From NCBI GenBank assembly GCA_024679565.1, contig JAIBDD010000001.1, forward strand, positions 62,001 to 126,000: a DNA stretch of 64,000 nt, in the 5' to 3' direction. Within the stretch, counting starts at the first letter, position 1, and the number at the start of each line of letters is the position of its first letter. The notes under the pieces were generated by a model. It worked only from the letters and a program-made list of their open reading frames with translations. It was not told where the DNA came from and ran no database searches. Position numbers and translations under genes: made by a program. Below, piece by piece: positions 47,426 to 56,208 of this stretch. This DNA comes from Bacteroidota bacterium. Its GTDB lineage: Bacteria; Bacteroidota; Bacteroidia; NS11-12g; UBA9320.

Positions 47426-49101
47426 TCATTCAATTCACCTTGTAACTCCTTTACTACCGTCTTTTCTCCAGCTTGATTTTCAGCGTAGAACGATAAGGTT
47501 ACCTTTTTGCCGTTTGGAATGTTGTAAAGCAGTACCTGCATCCGACCAAAACCAATGGGGTCTAACGTACACTCCGTTTTTGAACGTGTTTTAAAGTATT
47601 TGAAAAACAAGAATCGCTTTTGTTGCTTTACGGCACAAAACCCTTTCACATAATCAGGTGCGTAAATACTCACCGATTCTTCATGCTCATATTTTGTTTT
47701 GTTAAAGTTTATGACTTGCCGTTTTGTGTAATCGAATGATGGGTGCTTACCGGTCATTTTTAGGGCCAAATCAAAATCTGGAACGCCATACCCAATCACA
47801 TTGTCTGGATTGTAAAACAAATGCCCTGAGCGTTTTATAATTTGTTTGATTTCGAGTGGAGTAAGTGTTTTGTTAGCTTCCCACAAACAGGTAGCCAAGC
47901 CAGCAATTATTGGAGAGGAATAAGACGTCCCATACCCTGTACCAATACCATACGTGGTAGCTACATATGTTTGTTTGCCCAGTGCAGCCACATCCGGTTT
48001 AATCCGAAAATCTGAAGTTGGCCCTGGTGAGCTAAACGCCGGTGCTTCCAAATTATGGTCTACGGCTCCAACAACAAGTATGTCTTCTACATCGGCAGGA
48101 AAATCTAGTTTTCCCCAACTCTTATTTCCATCGTTCCCGGCAGAATTAACTACGAGCATTCCACGAGAAGCCGCAATAGCCGCACCACGGCTGATATAGG
48201 TCGTTTTACCATCTAAATCAGCATGAGAATGGTTTAAACGGGTTTCGTCGAAATGGTTATAACCCAATGAAGAGTTGATCACATCAACCCCCATAGAGTC
48301 AGCAATTTCAGCTGCGCGAACCCAATTCAATTCTTCCAACCATATTTCATACTTGTTGGACTCTGTCCTAATCAAAACATAATCTGCCGCTGGAGCTGCC
48401 CCAATCATGGTTGAAGATTTGTTGGCTGCAATGCAACCAAAAACATGCAATCCATGGTCGTCATCATCATAGACGTTTTTTTCCAAATCAACGACATCTT
48501 CTGTATATACAACTTGTTGATTATTAAATATTTGTGAGAATAAACTTAGTTTATTCACTTTGCGAAATCCCGCGTCAAACACGGCTATCATCATGTTGTC
48601 TCCAAGAAAACCAACTTTATGCAAATCGGTACCGTTTAGCATGTCTAACTGTCGAAAGCCGTCACCATATTGATGTTTAAACGAATCATCTGGCGCCAAT
48701 TCCTCCTGCCTTCCAGACCTATTTGTTTTTTCTATGCTTTTGCCCAAGTAGACTACATCATCCACGAAAAATTTAATTTTCAAACGCCAAGCGGTGTCCA
48801 TTGAGGCAGTTGAAATAACCGCTCCGTTAAGCCATTTAGAAACATACCTCACTTGAATTGAAGGCTTACGGATGTTGTTTATATAAGCCGCTGTGACGGG
48901 CAAGTCTAAAGAATCGATGGGTATATGAAGACGAGTTCTACGTTCTAATGCTCTATCAGACATAAAAAAGTCTGGCTTTGTGATATCAACGTAGTTTAGG
49001 CCTTTATCGTGAAACTGAACAAAGAAATGGTATGTCGTTTTAGAAGCTGCATAACTCATAGTCGACATAACAACCAAGAGCAATCCTGTATATTTTCTCA
49101 C
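47422..49101 (-). CDS. S8 subtilisin-family serine peptidase
   Basis: A 559-residue secreted subtilase: signal peptide (about 1-18), a propeptide-like part with the Bacteroidota pattern FMSDRALERRTR and DLPVTAAYI, then the S8 domain with catalytic Asp in AVFDAGF, His in DDDHGLHVFG and Ser in GTSYSSPIIAG, and the oxyanion Asn in NSAGNDG. A C-terminal beta domain of about 100 residues follows, without a recognisable T9SS sorting domain. It begins 4 bp after a lipoprotein gene and is the last gene of a four-gene operon. Confidence 0.92.
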   Translation of the reverse strand: MRKYTGLLLVVMSTMSYAASKTTYHFFVQFHDKGLNYVDITKPDFFMSDRALERRTRLHIPIDSLDLPVTAAYINNIRKPSIQVRYVSKWLNGAVISTASMDTAWRLKIKFFVDDVVYLGKSIEKTNRSGRQEELAPDDSFKHQYGDGFRQLDMLNGTDLHKVGFLGDNMMIAVFDAGFRKVNKLSLFSQIFNNQQVVYTEDVVDLEKNVYDDDDHGLHVFGCIAANKSSTMIGAAPAADYVLIRTESNKYEIWLEELNWVRAAEIADSMGVDVINSSLGYNHFDETRLNHSHADLDGKTTYISRGAAIAASRGMLVVNSAGNDGNKSWGKLDFPADVEDILVVGAVDHNLEAPAFSSPGPTSDFRIKPDVAALGKQTYVATTYGIGTGYGTSYSSPIIAGLATCLWEANKTLTPLEIKQIIKRSGHLFYNPDNVIGYGVPDFDLALKMTGKHPSFDYTKRQVINFNKTKYEHEESVSIYAPDYVKGFCAVKQQKRFLFFKYFKTRSKTECTLDPIGFGRMQVLLYNIPNGKKVTLSFYAENQAGEKTVVKELQGELND

Positions 49102-49105
49102 CTAA

Positions 49106-49756
49106 TTATTTTTTAGTAAATGAATTTAGTTTCCAGCGTAATTCATACCCTTTGCGCTTATTCTGTTGTTTTTCTAATGAAATGGTCTGCTTTTCGATCA
49201 GTCCAACATCCTCTGCAAAAAGTTCCCATCTTATATCTTCATCGATTATTGTAGTATCAAAGGCTTGTTGTACAAACACATTGTTTGAAAATGACTCGGC
49301 AAGAGTTGCTCTGCTTTTGTGGGTATTGATGTACCGAAATCGATCTTCTGATGCACTATTCAATTGATTGCCATCCCAAAACACTCTTGCTTTTACTGGA
49401 AATAAAAGGTGAACGATAGGCTTGTTATCAATAGACCTGACCGCACGAATATCATTCTTATACATCAGCATGGTCTTAAAGTATTGCCAATCTGTTGTAT
49501 CACTTCGAAACGAAACATCTGCATAATACCTATCTGTTTCGCTGGTAATGTCTGCTATTTCTACAATTACCTCTTTTCTCCAGTACGAATACGTGTCAGA
49601 CTGTTGTGTAAAGTCATCAAAGTGAATTGAATCAACGTTGTATATCCATTCATTTTCAAGTGCAAGTGGGAAATAATCAAAGCCAATACTTGTTGGTTCT
49701 TCAATTTCTCTACAACCTACAATACTGAGAATAATAATCAACGCGCTAATACGCAT
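49106..49756 (-). CDS. Lipoprotein of a three-copy paralogous set (third)
   Basis: A 216-residue lipoprotein (lipobox SIVGC, Cys15). I do not recognise the family. The mature part opens with FDYFPLALENEWIYNVDSI, matching the two proteins upstream (FGYGYFPLNIGNTWIYQVDS and FGDDYLKLQEGTTWIYVIDS); the shared core is a W-I-Y strand followed by V/I-DS and an acidic residue. A hydrophobic LLFPVKARVFWDGN also has a counterpart in the first copy. It overlaps the second lipoprotein gene by 11 bp and is 4 bp from the subtilase, so one transcript is likely. Confidence 0.85.
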   Translation of the reverse strand: MRISALIIILSIVGCREIEEPTSIGFDYFPLALENEWIYNVDSIHFDDFTQQSDTYSYWRKEVIVEIADITSETDRYYADVSFRSDTTDWQYFKTMLMYKNDIRAVRSIDNKPIVHLLFPVKARVFWDGNQLNSASEDRFRYINTHKSRATLAESFSNNVFVQQAFDTTIIDEDIRWELFAEDVGLIEKQTISLEKQQNKRKGYELRWKLNSFTKK

Positions 49757-50405
49757 AGTTTAGCAGAGATTTGGTTATTGTGGTTTTGGTGTTGCGTAAA
49801 CGATCATAACGTAACTCATAAATCAACCCTACTCCCTTGCCGTAATACGAACGATGCGATTGAGAGATATCATTGTGGTGATATTCGTAATGAACCACAT
49901 CCATAATATCATAATAGGTTTTGTCATTATGCGTGAATTGGTCTAATTGATCATCAATTATCGACTGCGCATTCAAACAAGTATTGTTTAAATTATACCA
50001 CTTGGCCCCGGCCTCAAGCGGATTGGTTAATGCAATAATGTTGTAATCACTACCCATATGCACTACCCGGTCGTTATACAGCTGTAAGGTGTATACATCA
50101 ACTTTCTTATAGTCAATTGTGGTGTCGGATGTGCGATAAACGTCTATCTTATATGTTGCGCTACGTTGCGTAATCTCAACATGGCTCACTACCTCCTTCT
50201 GAAAGTACATCTGATGCTGCATCGGGTCAATTAAATCCATCTGTACAGAATCTATTACATATATCCACGTGGTGCCTTCTTGTAACTTCAAATAGTCATC
50301 ACCAAAGCTTGAATACCTAGGAATAGCTACATCTTTTTCGCAAGACATAAAGGTAATGGTGACAACCAGTCCCAACAACACGCTTATGAATACTTTATTT
50401 TTCAA
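49746..50405 (-). CDS. Lipoprotein of a three-copy paralogous set (second)
   Basis: A 219-residue lipoprotein (lipobox FMSC, Cys22). Its N-terminal FGDDYLKLQEGTTWIY links it to its two neighbours, and it ends in a run of strands (YYGKGVGLIYELRYDR) where the others have a counterpart of the GLI(E/Y) type. Divergence outside these segments is large, so the duplication is old. It overlaps the genes on both sides by 11 bp, the mark of translational coupling. Function unknown. Confidence 0.83.
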   Translation of the reverse strand: MKNKVFISVLLGLVVTITFMSCEKDVAIPRYSSFGDDYLKLQEGTTWIYVIDSVQMDLIDPMQHQMYFQKEVVSHVEITQRSATYKIDVYRTSDTTIDYKKVDVYTLQLYNDRVVHMGSDYNIIALTNPLEAGAKWYNLNNTCLNAQSIIDDQLDQFTHNDKTYYDIMDVVHYEYHHNDISQSHRSYYGKGVGLIYELRYDRLRNTKTTITKSLLNYAY

Positions 50406-51096
50406 ATGATTTCAATGTATAGGTGTAATCATATCCCTCAGGAATTTCTGTGGTATCTCCTATGGCTTTTTTTGTCCAAAATATCTGTCTTGCATAAATC
50501 AACCCATTATCCTCGGCGTACTTTTCTATACCATAGTTACGCAGTGTTTTAAACGCTTCATCGCGTTGCACAACGTGCAATGTATTCACATACATCGTGG
50601 TATCAATTATTTCAGTCGACATTTCTTCTAAAATTTCATACTCCTCTTTGTTTTTCGTGTTGTAGGCATTGGCATCCCAATACTTATATAAACTCGGAGG
50701 GAATACCAAGTTGATAACACGGACATTAGAATCTAAAACCTCCGCTCTGAACGCTGTAATTCTTTTTACCATGTTTCTATCAAACACAAACGCACCATTT
50801 AAGGAATCTGTCCGAGACACCTCTACAATACTACTTCTCACCCCTTGATTATCTATGATTGTATCAACTATTTCCTGTTTTACCAAAAATCTAAAGGTAT
50901 CTATCGTTTTTGCAAACGCATCATAATCGATAGAATCCACTTGGTAAATCCATGTATTGCCAATATTCAAAGGGAAATATCCATACCCAAAATCATTTGG
51001 TCGGGGTTCAATAGCGTTCTTCCTGCAGCCCATTTCCACCATCAAAACAGTGATCATAGAAACCATGATAGATATGTATGCAATTCGTTTAATCAT
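50395..51096 (-). CDS. Lipoprotein of a three-copy paralogous set (first)
   Basis: A 233-residue lipoprotein (cysteine at 24, MVEMGC, a loose lipobox). The mature part opens FGYGYFPLNIGNTWIYQVDS and then follows the same order as the third copy: a VINLVFPPSLYKYWDAN segment and a C-terminal NGLIYARQI strand. It is the first gene of the minus-strand operon that ends in the subtilase. No function can be given from the sequence. Confidence 0.84.
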   Translation of the reverse strand: MIKRIAYISIMVSMITVLMVEMGCRKNAIEPRPNDFGYGYFPLNIGNTWIYQVDSIDYDAFAKTIDTFRFLVKQEIVDTIIDNQGVRSSIVEVSRTDSLNGAFVFDRNMVKRITAFRAEVLDSNVRVINLVFPPSLYKYWDANAYNTKNKEEYEILEEMSTEIIDTTMYVNTLHVVQRDEAFKTLRNYGIEKYAEDNGLIYARQIFWTKKAIGDTTEIPEGYDYTYTLKSFEK

Positions 51097-51180
51097 ATAT
51101 ACAACGCGATTGTAATTAGTGTACGTACAAAGTAGGTCAATAATTCGCTGTAATAGTAAACGTAGTTATTCCTATATGCC

Positions 51181-51188
51181 TACTTTTG
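51181..51188 (+). promoter_or_regulatory. Promoter -7 box for folD
   Basis: TACTTTTG, an exact TAnnTTTG match, ends 23 bases before the ATG at 51212. Transcription would start near 51195, so upstream in-frame codons are excluded. Confidence 0.5.
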
Positions 51189-51211
51189 CCGACAAAATTA
51201 GATTGACAACT

Positions 51212-52087
51212 ATGTTACTAAAAGGAAAAGAGGTCGCAGATCAGATAAAAATAGAGATAGCCGAAGAGGTTAAAACCATTGTAGATAAAGGTGTTAGGCC
51301 TCCTCATTTGGTTGCCATTTTGGTTGGCGAAGATGGTGCGAGTAAAACGTATGTCAAAAACAAAGAATTGGCTTGTGAAAAGGTTGGATTTAGTTCAACG
51401 CTCGTACGATTACCTGAGTCAACGTCTGAAGAGGAAGTACTTGCTAAAATCGAAGAGATTAACAATGACGATGGAATAGACGGACTGATTGTTCAACTAC
51501 CTTTACCCAAACATATTTCCGAACATAAAGTAACTCAAGCGATAGATCCAGCGAAAGACGTTGATGGTTTCCATGATGTAAGTGTAGGACGACTTACAAA
51601 AGGACAAGATACATTTATCAGCGCTACGCCTTATGGCATTATTCAATTATTGGAAAGATACAAAATTGAAACCAGCGGTAAACACTGCGTTGTTATTGGA
51701 AGAAGTAATATTGTTGGTCGCCCAATGAGTATCCTGATGTCTAGAAGTGGCAACCCTGGAAACTGCACAGTTACCTTATGTCACAGTAGAACGGTGGATT
51801 TAGAATCTTACACCAAATCTGCTGACATCTTGATTGTTGCTTTAGGAATTCCTGAGTTTGTTACTGGCGATATGGTTAAACCGGGAGCAACCGTGATTGA
51901 CGTTGGCATTACGCGCGTAGACGCCGACACACCAAGAGGTTATGTCTTAAAGGGAGATGTAGAGTTTGAATCTTCAGAAAAAGTTGCGGGATATATTACA
52001 CCTGTACCTGGAGGCGTTGGGCCAATGACCATTATTGGATTGATGCAAAACACGCTAAAGTCACACAACCTCAAATTTAGTAATTAA
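51212..52087 (+). CDS. folD: Bifunctional methylene-THF dehydrogenase/cyclohydrolase
   Basis: Interconverts methylene-, methenyl- and formyl-tetrahydrofolate for purine and formyl-Met synthesis. At 292 residues it is full length and has the catalytic Lys of TYVKNKE, the QLPLPKH motif, the Rossmann GRSNIVGRP and the C-terminal [10 protein letters not shown]. The start is set at the ATG after the -7 box; a longer frame beginning at 51119 would add residues foreign to FolD. One base separates it from queE. Confidence 0.97.
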   Translation: MLLKGKEVADQIKIEIAEEVKTIVDKGVRPPHLVAILVGEDGASKTYVKNKELACEKVGFSSTLVRLPESTSEEEVLAKIEEINNDDGIDGLIVQLPLPKHISEHKVTQAIDPAKDVDGFHDVSVGRLTKGQDTFISATPYGIIQLLERYKIETSGKHCVVIGRSNIVGRPMSILMSRSGNPGNCTVTLCHSRTVDLESYTKSADILIVALGIPEFVTGDMVKPGATVIDVGITRVDADTPRGYVLKGDVEFESSEKVAGYITPVPGGVGPMTIIGLMQNTLKSHNLKFSN

Positions 52088-52088
52088 C

Positions 52089-52685
52089 ATGAAGCTGCCT
52101 GTAATGGAGCGGTTCTACACCATTCAAGGTGAGGGCAAATACACCGGACATGCAGCGTATTTTATTCGTTTAGCAGGGTGTGATGTTGGATGTGTTTGGT
52201 GCGACGTAAAAGAGAGTTGGGATGCAGAGGGTTATCCACTTGCAACGCCAGAAGAATTGGCAGAAGAGGCGGCAAATTATCCTTGCAACATTGTCGTTAT
52301 CACAGGCGGAGAACCTGCGATGCATGACTTAACTGAATTGACATCAGCAATCCAAAAAACAGGAAAACGTGTCCATATCGAAACTTCAGGTGCTCACCCA
52401 CTTAAAGGTTCTTTTGATTGGGTAACTTTTAGTCCAAAAAAATTCAAAGCCCCTGTCGGGTCATATGCTAAAATATCAAACGAATTAAAAGTCGTGGTAT
52501 TCAATAAATCAGATTTTGAGTGGGCTAAATCATTTCAAAAAGAAGTTGGCAACGATTGTTTGTTATATCTACAACCCGAATGGAGTAAAAATGAACAAAT
52601 GCACCCGTTGATTGTAGATTTTATATTAGAAAACCCTGAATGGCAAGTTTGTCTTCAGACACATAAATATCTAGGCGTAGATTAA
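52089..52685 (+). CDS. queE: 7-carboxy-7-deazaguanine synthase
   Basis: A radical SAM enzyme in the synthesis of queuosine, converting 6-carboxytetrahydropterin to 7-carboxy-7-deazaguanine. At 198 residues it opens with the family signature FYTIQGEG and binds the 4Fe-4S cluster with C31-x3-C35-x2-C38; ITGGEPAMH is the SAM-binding GGEP motif. The other queuosine genes (queC, queD, queF) are not in the window. It shares a transcript with folD, which is one base upstream. Confidence 0.95.
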   Translation: MKLPVMERFYTIQGEGKYTGHAAYFIRLAGCDVGCVWCDVKESWDAEGYPLATPEELAEEAANYPCNIVVITGGEPAMHDLTELTSAIQKTGKRVHIETSGAHPLKGSFDWVTFSPKKFKAPVGSYAKISNELKVVVFNKSDFEWAKSFQKEVGNDCLLYLQPEWSKNEQMHPLIVDFILENPEWQVCLQTHKYLGVD

Positions 52686-52704
52686 TTAAAAACGTAAAAA
52701 ACCA

Positions 52705-52722
52705 ATCCACAATAAGGTGGAT
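52705..52722. other. Perfect 6-bp hairpin upstream of desaturase
   Basis: ATCCAC-AATAAG-GTGGAT lies 14 bp before the desaturase ATG and 20 bp after queE. There is no T-tract, so a simple terminator is unlikely. Confidence 0.3.
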
Positions 52723-52736
52723 ACAAAAGAGAATAA

Positions 52737-53492
52737 ATGACTGTAATAATATTCATGCTGATTTTATGGTATGGTGGATTGTTTTTTCAAACATTCTTTC
52801 TTCATAGATACGCAGCACATCAGATGTATACGATGTCTAAACCTGCCGAAAAAGTAGTGTTTGTTTTAACATGGATTTTTCAGGGAGCCAACTATTTAAG
52901 TGCTTATGGGTACGGCATAATGCACCGTATGCACCATGCCTATGCAGATACCGAAAAGGATCCACACTCTCCCAAATTCGACAAGTCTTTGTTTGCGATG
53001 ATGTGGCGAACAAAAAATAAATACCAAGAAATAAATCAGCAGTTGGTGCAAGTAGATGACAAGTTTACTAAAAACGTGCCTCAATGGCTGTGGTTCGACA
53101 AAATGGCAAGCTCTCGCATATCTAGGCTCCTTTGGGCAGCTGGATACATCACCTTTTTTGCATTCTTCGTTACGGCTTGGTGGCAATGGTTGTTTCTTCC
53201 TATAGCGTTTTTTATGGCACCCATACACGGGGTAATCATCAATTGGTATGGGCACATTTATGGTTATGTTAACTTCAAACTAAAAGACACGTCAAAAAAT
53301 CTTCTTCCGTTTGATTTTTTAATGATGGGCGAAGCATATCACAACAACCACCACAAGAATGGTTCAAACGCTAATTTTGGGGTAAGATGGTTCGAAATTG
53401 ACCCAACCTACCTCATTATGAAATTATTGCATGCCGTAGGGTTTATTAAATTGAAGAAGGCTTCAGCGAGTAGCAGTCCGGATGTGCGATAA
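52737..53492 (+). CDS. Acyl-CoA/acyl-lipid desaturase-like protein
   Basis: A 251-residue membrane-bound di-iron enzyme. The three histidine clusters are present: H23-RYAAH28, the HRMHH cluster after the second helix pair and the late HNNHH. The layout of four helices with these clusters is that of delta-9-type fatty acid desaturases, which place a double bond in membrane acyl chains; regiospecificity cannot be read. It directly abuts the convergent transglutaminase-like gene. Confidence 0.9.
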   Translation: MTVIIFMLILWYGGLFFQTFFLHRYAAHQMYTMSKPAEKVVFVLTWIFQGANYLSAYGYGIMHRMHHAYADTEKDPHSPKFDKSLFAMMWRTKNKYQEINQQLVQVDDKFTKNVPQWLWFDKMASSRISRLLWAAGYITFFAFFVTAWWQWLFLPIAFFMAPIHGVIINWYGHIYGYVNFKLKDTSKNLLPFDFLMMGEAYHNNHHKNGSNANFGVRWFEIDPTYLIMKLLHAVGFIKLKKASASSSPDVR

Positions 53493-54368
53493 TTAGTTCT
53501 CAAAGACCTTAATTGTGCCGTTCTCTGCGACTTCAAATGATTCGCAGTGACGATATGCAATAAAAAACCGAATACCATGATGGTGGCCGTAATAAGGTCC
53601 TCCAGGATGTTTGGCAAACCAATCCATATTTAACCAAACATTTTGTGTTTTCAAATCTCTTCTCAAATAAACAACGTCGCTAAATAATAACCCATAACGT
53701 TGCCTTATATAGTGCTTAATTGGTGTCAATGGTACTCTTCCTAAGTTGGCCTCTACAAAAGCGTGTCCAGCAGAATCGTTCCAAGCATAATTAAGTCTTA
53801 CTTCACCTCCTATCGACATAATCATGGACCCAATAAGTACAGCAAAATCATCACAGTCACCAGTATAGTTTTGCTCAATAGATTCAGACGCTTTGGCTAC
53901 GTAATTAAATTGAATAGGATCATTAATATACGTCCAGTTTTTTAGCGTATAGTCAAACAAATCGCACAACTGACCTATATTGTACTGTCCTGGATTATTA
54001 GCCGCAATTTGGATGGACGTATTTCTCACCAACGTAGATGTGTAGTCACATCCGTTTAATACTTTTTTGCGTTCTGGGGTGTCGTAACAAGGATCGGTTA
54101 TCGGGACGCCATCAACGATTGGATTTTCCCGTTCAAATGAATTTACTGGTATTTTGATCGGTTTAGGTAGCAAGTGCTTCATTTGAAGTAAATGCTTCAT
54201 AATCTCAGGATTGATAGGCTCTAACTGGGCATCTAAAAGCTGTTCTTTGAACGAAATACTATCAGACTTTGCGTCGCTCTCTTTTTGCTTTTCTTCTAAA
54301 AAACGACAAGAACAAATCGATACCACACAGGTAATCGAAATGATTGAATACAAAAAAAGTCTTGTCAT
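53493..54368 (-). CDS. Transglutaminase-like lipoprotein
   Basis: A 291-residue protein starting with a lipoprotein signal (MTRLFLYSIISITCVVSICSC). A transglutaminase/cysteine-protease core is visible: the nucleophile in GDCDDFAVLIGSMI, then the histidine in AGHAFVEANLG. Such lipoproteins act on envelope proteins as peptidases or cross-linkers; the role is unknown. The start is set at 54368, the beginning of the signal, with a consensus -7 box 24 bp upstream. A longer frame to 54452 would place 28 polar residues before the signal. Confidence 0.8.
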   Translation of the reverse strand: MTRLFLYSIISITCVVSICSCRFLEEKQKESDAKSDSISFKEQLLDAQLEPINPEIMKHLLQMKHLLPKPIKIPVNSFERENPIVDGVPITDPCYDTPERKKVLNGCDYTSTLVRNTSIQIAANNPGQYNIGQLCDLFDYTLKNWTYINDPIQFNYVAKASESIEQNYTGDCDDFAVLIGSMIMSIGGEVRLNYAWNDSAGHAFVEANLGRVPLTPIKHYIRQRYGLLFSDVVYLRRDLKTQNVWLNMDWFAKHPGGPYYGHHHGIRFFIAYRHCESFEVAENGTIKVFEN

Positions 54369-54392
54369 GTATTTTGGATATTTTGCTTTTGC

Positions 54393-54400
54393 CAAATCTA
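54393..54400 (-). promoter_or_regulatory. Promoter -7 box for the transglutaminase-like gene
   Basis: The minus strand reads TAGATTTG, an exact TAnnTTTG match, 24 bp before the ATG at 54368. Confidence 0.5.
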
Positions 54401-54452
54401 ATCCATTCAAGTAAATAATCTTGCCTACTTTCGCCATACAAACAAGTGACAA

Positions 54453-55022
54453 ATGAGTTTATTAGAAGAATTAAAATCAAGGAGTAACAATACCTGTGAA
54501 TTATGCGCTATAGAAGGCGAAATTTCATCTTTTTTAGTTACGCCAAAAACAGAAGGACTTCCTGAAAACTGTGTTGCTGTTTGTAGCAATTGCAAAACTC
54601 AACTCGAAGACGAAAACGCGGTAGATCCAAATCATTGGAGATGTTTAAACGATAGCATGTGGAGTGAAGTGACGGCTGTTAAAGTAGTCGCCTATAGAAT
54701 GTTAACCCAATTACGTAACGAAGGTTGGCCGGTAGATCTTATTGAAATGATGTACATGGAAGATGATGAATTGAACTGGGCCAAACGGGGAGTTTCGGAT
54801 GGTACTGAAGTTATTCATAGAGACAGCAATGGTACAGCACTAAAAAGTGGCGACAGTGTTACTTTAATAAAAAACTTAAATGTTAAGGGCGCGAATTTTA
54901 CTGCTAAACGTGGAACTGCGGTACGAAACATAAAACTGGTAGCAGACAACACCGACCATATAGAAGGCCGGGTGAATGACCAACAAATAGTTATTCTAAC
55001 AGAATACGTGAAGAAAAATTAG
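54453..55022 (+). CDS. PhnA-type zinc-ribbon protein (YjdM-like)
   Basis: A 189-residue protein with an N-terminal zinc ribbon (C15-ELC18 and C43-SNC46) and a C-terminal PhnA/YjdM beta domain (SDGTEVIHRDSNGTALKSGD, then VTLIKNLNVKG). Despite the name, YjdM proteins are not shown to act on phosphonates in general; role unknown. A near-consensus -7 box (TACTTTCG, 54426-54433) is 19 bp before the ATG, back-to-back with the promoter of the divergent gene. Confidence 0.88.
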   Translation: MSLLEELKSRSNNTCELCAIEGEISSFLVTPKTEGLPENCVAVCSNCKTQLEDENAVDPNHWRCLNDSMWSEVTAVKVVAYRMLTQLRNEGWPVDLIEMMYMEDDELNWAKRGVSDGTEVIHRDSNGTALKSGDSVTLIKNLNVKGANFTAKRGTAVRNIKLVADNTDHIEGRVNDQQIVILTEYVKKN

Positions 55023-55111
55023 GATAAACAACAGAGATGAATGCGATTAATTCATCTCATTTTTACTGAAAATAATCGCTAAACTTGCAGCCTTATTCTA
55101 AGTATTAATCC

Positions 55112-56203
55112 ATGGCATTACAAGCAGGTATCGTCGGACTACCAAACGTAGGTAAATCAACGCTTTTTAATTGTTTAAGTAACGCGCAAGCGCAAAGTGC
55201 AAACTTCCCGTTTTGCACCATAGAACCCAACGTTGGAACCATTACAGTTCCTGACGATAGGTTGTGGAAATTAGAATCCTTGGTAAATCCTGAACGTGTG
55301 ATGCCTACAACAATAGAAATTGTTGATATCGCTGGTCTTGTAAAAGGTGCTAGCAAAGGTGAAGGATTAGGAAACCAGTTTTTGGCCAATATTCGTAATA
55401 CGAACGCCATTATACACGTGGTGCGGTGTTTTGACGATCCCAACATAGTGCATGTTGATGGCAGCATTGACCCAGTGCGAGACAAGGAAATTATTGATAC
55501 AGAACTTCAGTTAAAGGACCTCGAAACACTTGAGACTAGGATGCAGAAGCTGCATAAAATCGCCAAGTCAGGCGACAAAGCAGCGGCCAAGCAGGTTGAA
55601 TTAATTGAAAAGGCAACAGCCCATTTAGAAAGTGGCAAATCCATCCGAAGTTTAGATATGGAATCGGATGAATTGGAGTTAATGGAGACTTTCCAATTAA
55701 TTACGTCTAAGCCCGTTATGTATGTGTGCAATGTAGACGAAGAGTCAGTGATATCAGGAAATGACTACACCAAACAACTGACGTCTTCCATTGATGAAAA
55801 CGCAGAAATTCTTTTTATAAGTGCGGCTATTGAAGCTGATATAGCAACTATGGAGCGCGACGATCAGATGATGTTTTTAGAGGAAATGGGCTTAGAAGTG
55901 AGTGGTGTTGGACGATTAATTAAATCGGCTTATCACCTTCTAAACTACTGCACCTATTTTACTGCGGGAGAAAAAGAAGTACGTGCATGGACTATCACAA
56001 AGGGAATGAAAGGACCACAAGCTGCGGGTGTAATCCACACAGATTTTGAGAAAGGTTTTATTCGTGCAGAAGTGATGGCTTATGACGACTTCGTTGAACA
56101 TGGTTCAGAAGCAGCCTGCCGTGAAGTTGGCAAACTACGTGTAGAAGGAAAAGAATATGTGGTTAAAGACGGAGATATCATGCATTTCCGTTTTAACGTT
56201 TAA
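55112..56203 (+). CDS. ychF: Ribosome-binding ATPase YchF/OLA1
   Basis: A 363-residue Obg-family P-loop protein with P-loop GLPNVGKST, switch DIAGLVKGASKGEG, and the specificity motif NVDE in place of NKxD, which shifts preference from GTP to ATP. A coiled-coil insertion (about 125-200) and a C-terminal TGS domain (about 280-363, with ARAWTI-like VRAWTITKG and ending RFNV) complete it. It binds ribosomes and is linked to stress control. It converges with the ferritin gene, with 5 bp between stops. Confidence 0.97.
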   Translation: MALQAGIVGLPNVGKSTLFNCLSNAQAQSANFPFCTIEPNVGTITVPDDRLWKLESLVNPERVMPTTIEIVDIAGLVKGASKGEGLGNQFLANIRNTNAIIHVVRCFDDPNIVHVDGSIDPVRDKEIIDTELQLKDLETLETRMQKLHKIAKSGDKAAAKQVELIEKATAHLESGKSIRSLDMESDELELMETFQLITSKPVMYVCNVDEESVISGNDYTKQLTSSIDENAEILFISAAIEADIATMERDDQMMFLEEMGLEVSGVGRLIKSAYHLLNYCTYFTAGEKEVRAWTITKGMKGPQAAGVIHTDFEKGFIRAEVMAYDDFVEHGSEAACREVGKLRVEGKEYVVKDGDIMHFRFNV

Positions 56204-56208
56204 TTGTG

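Noticed and set aside
51119-51211. Upstream extension of folD
   Set aside because: It adds residues not seen in FolD, and a consensus -7 box at 51181-51188 places the transcript start after it.
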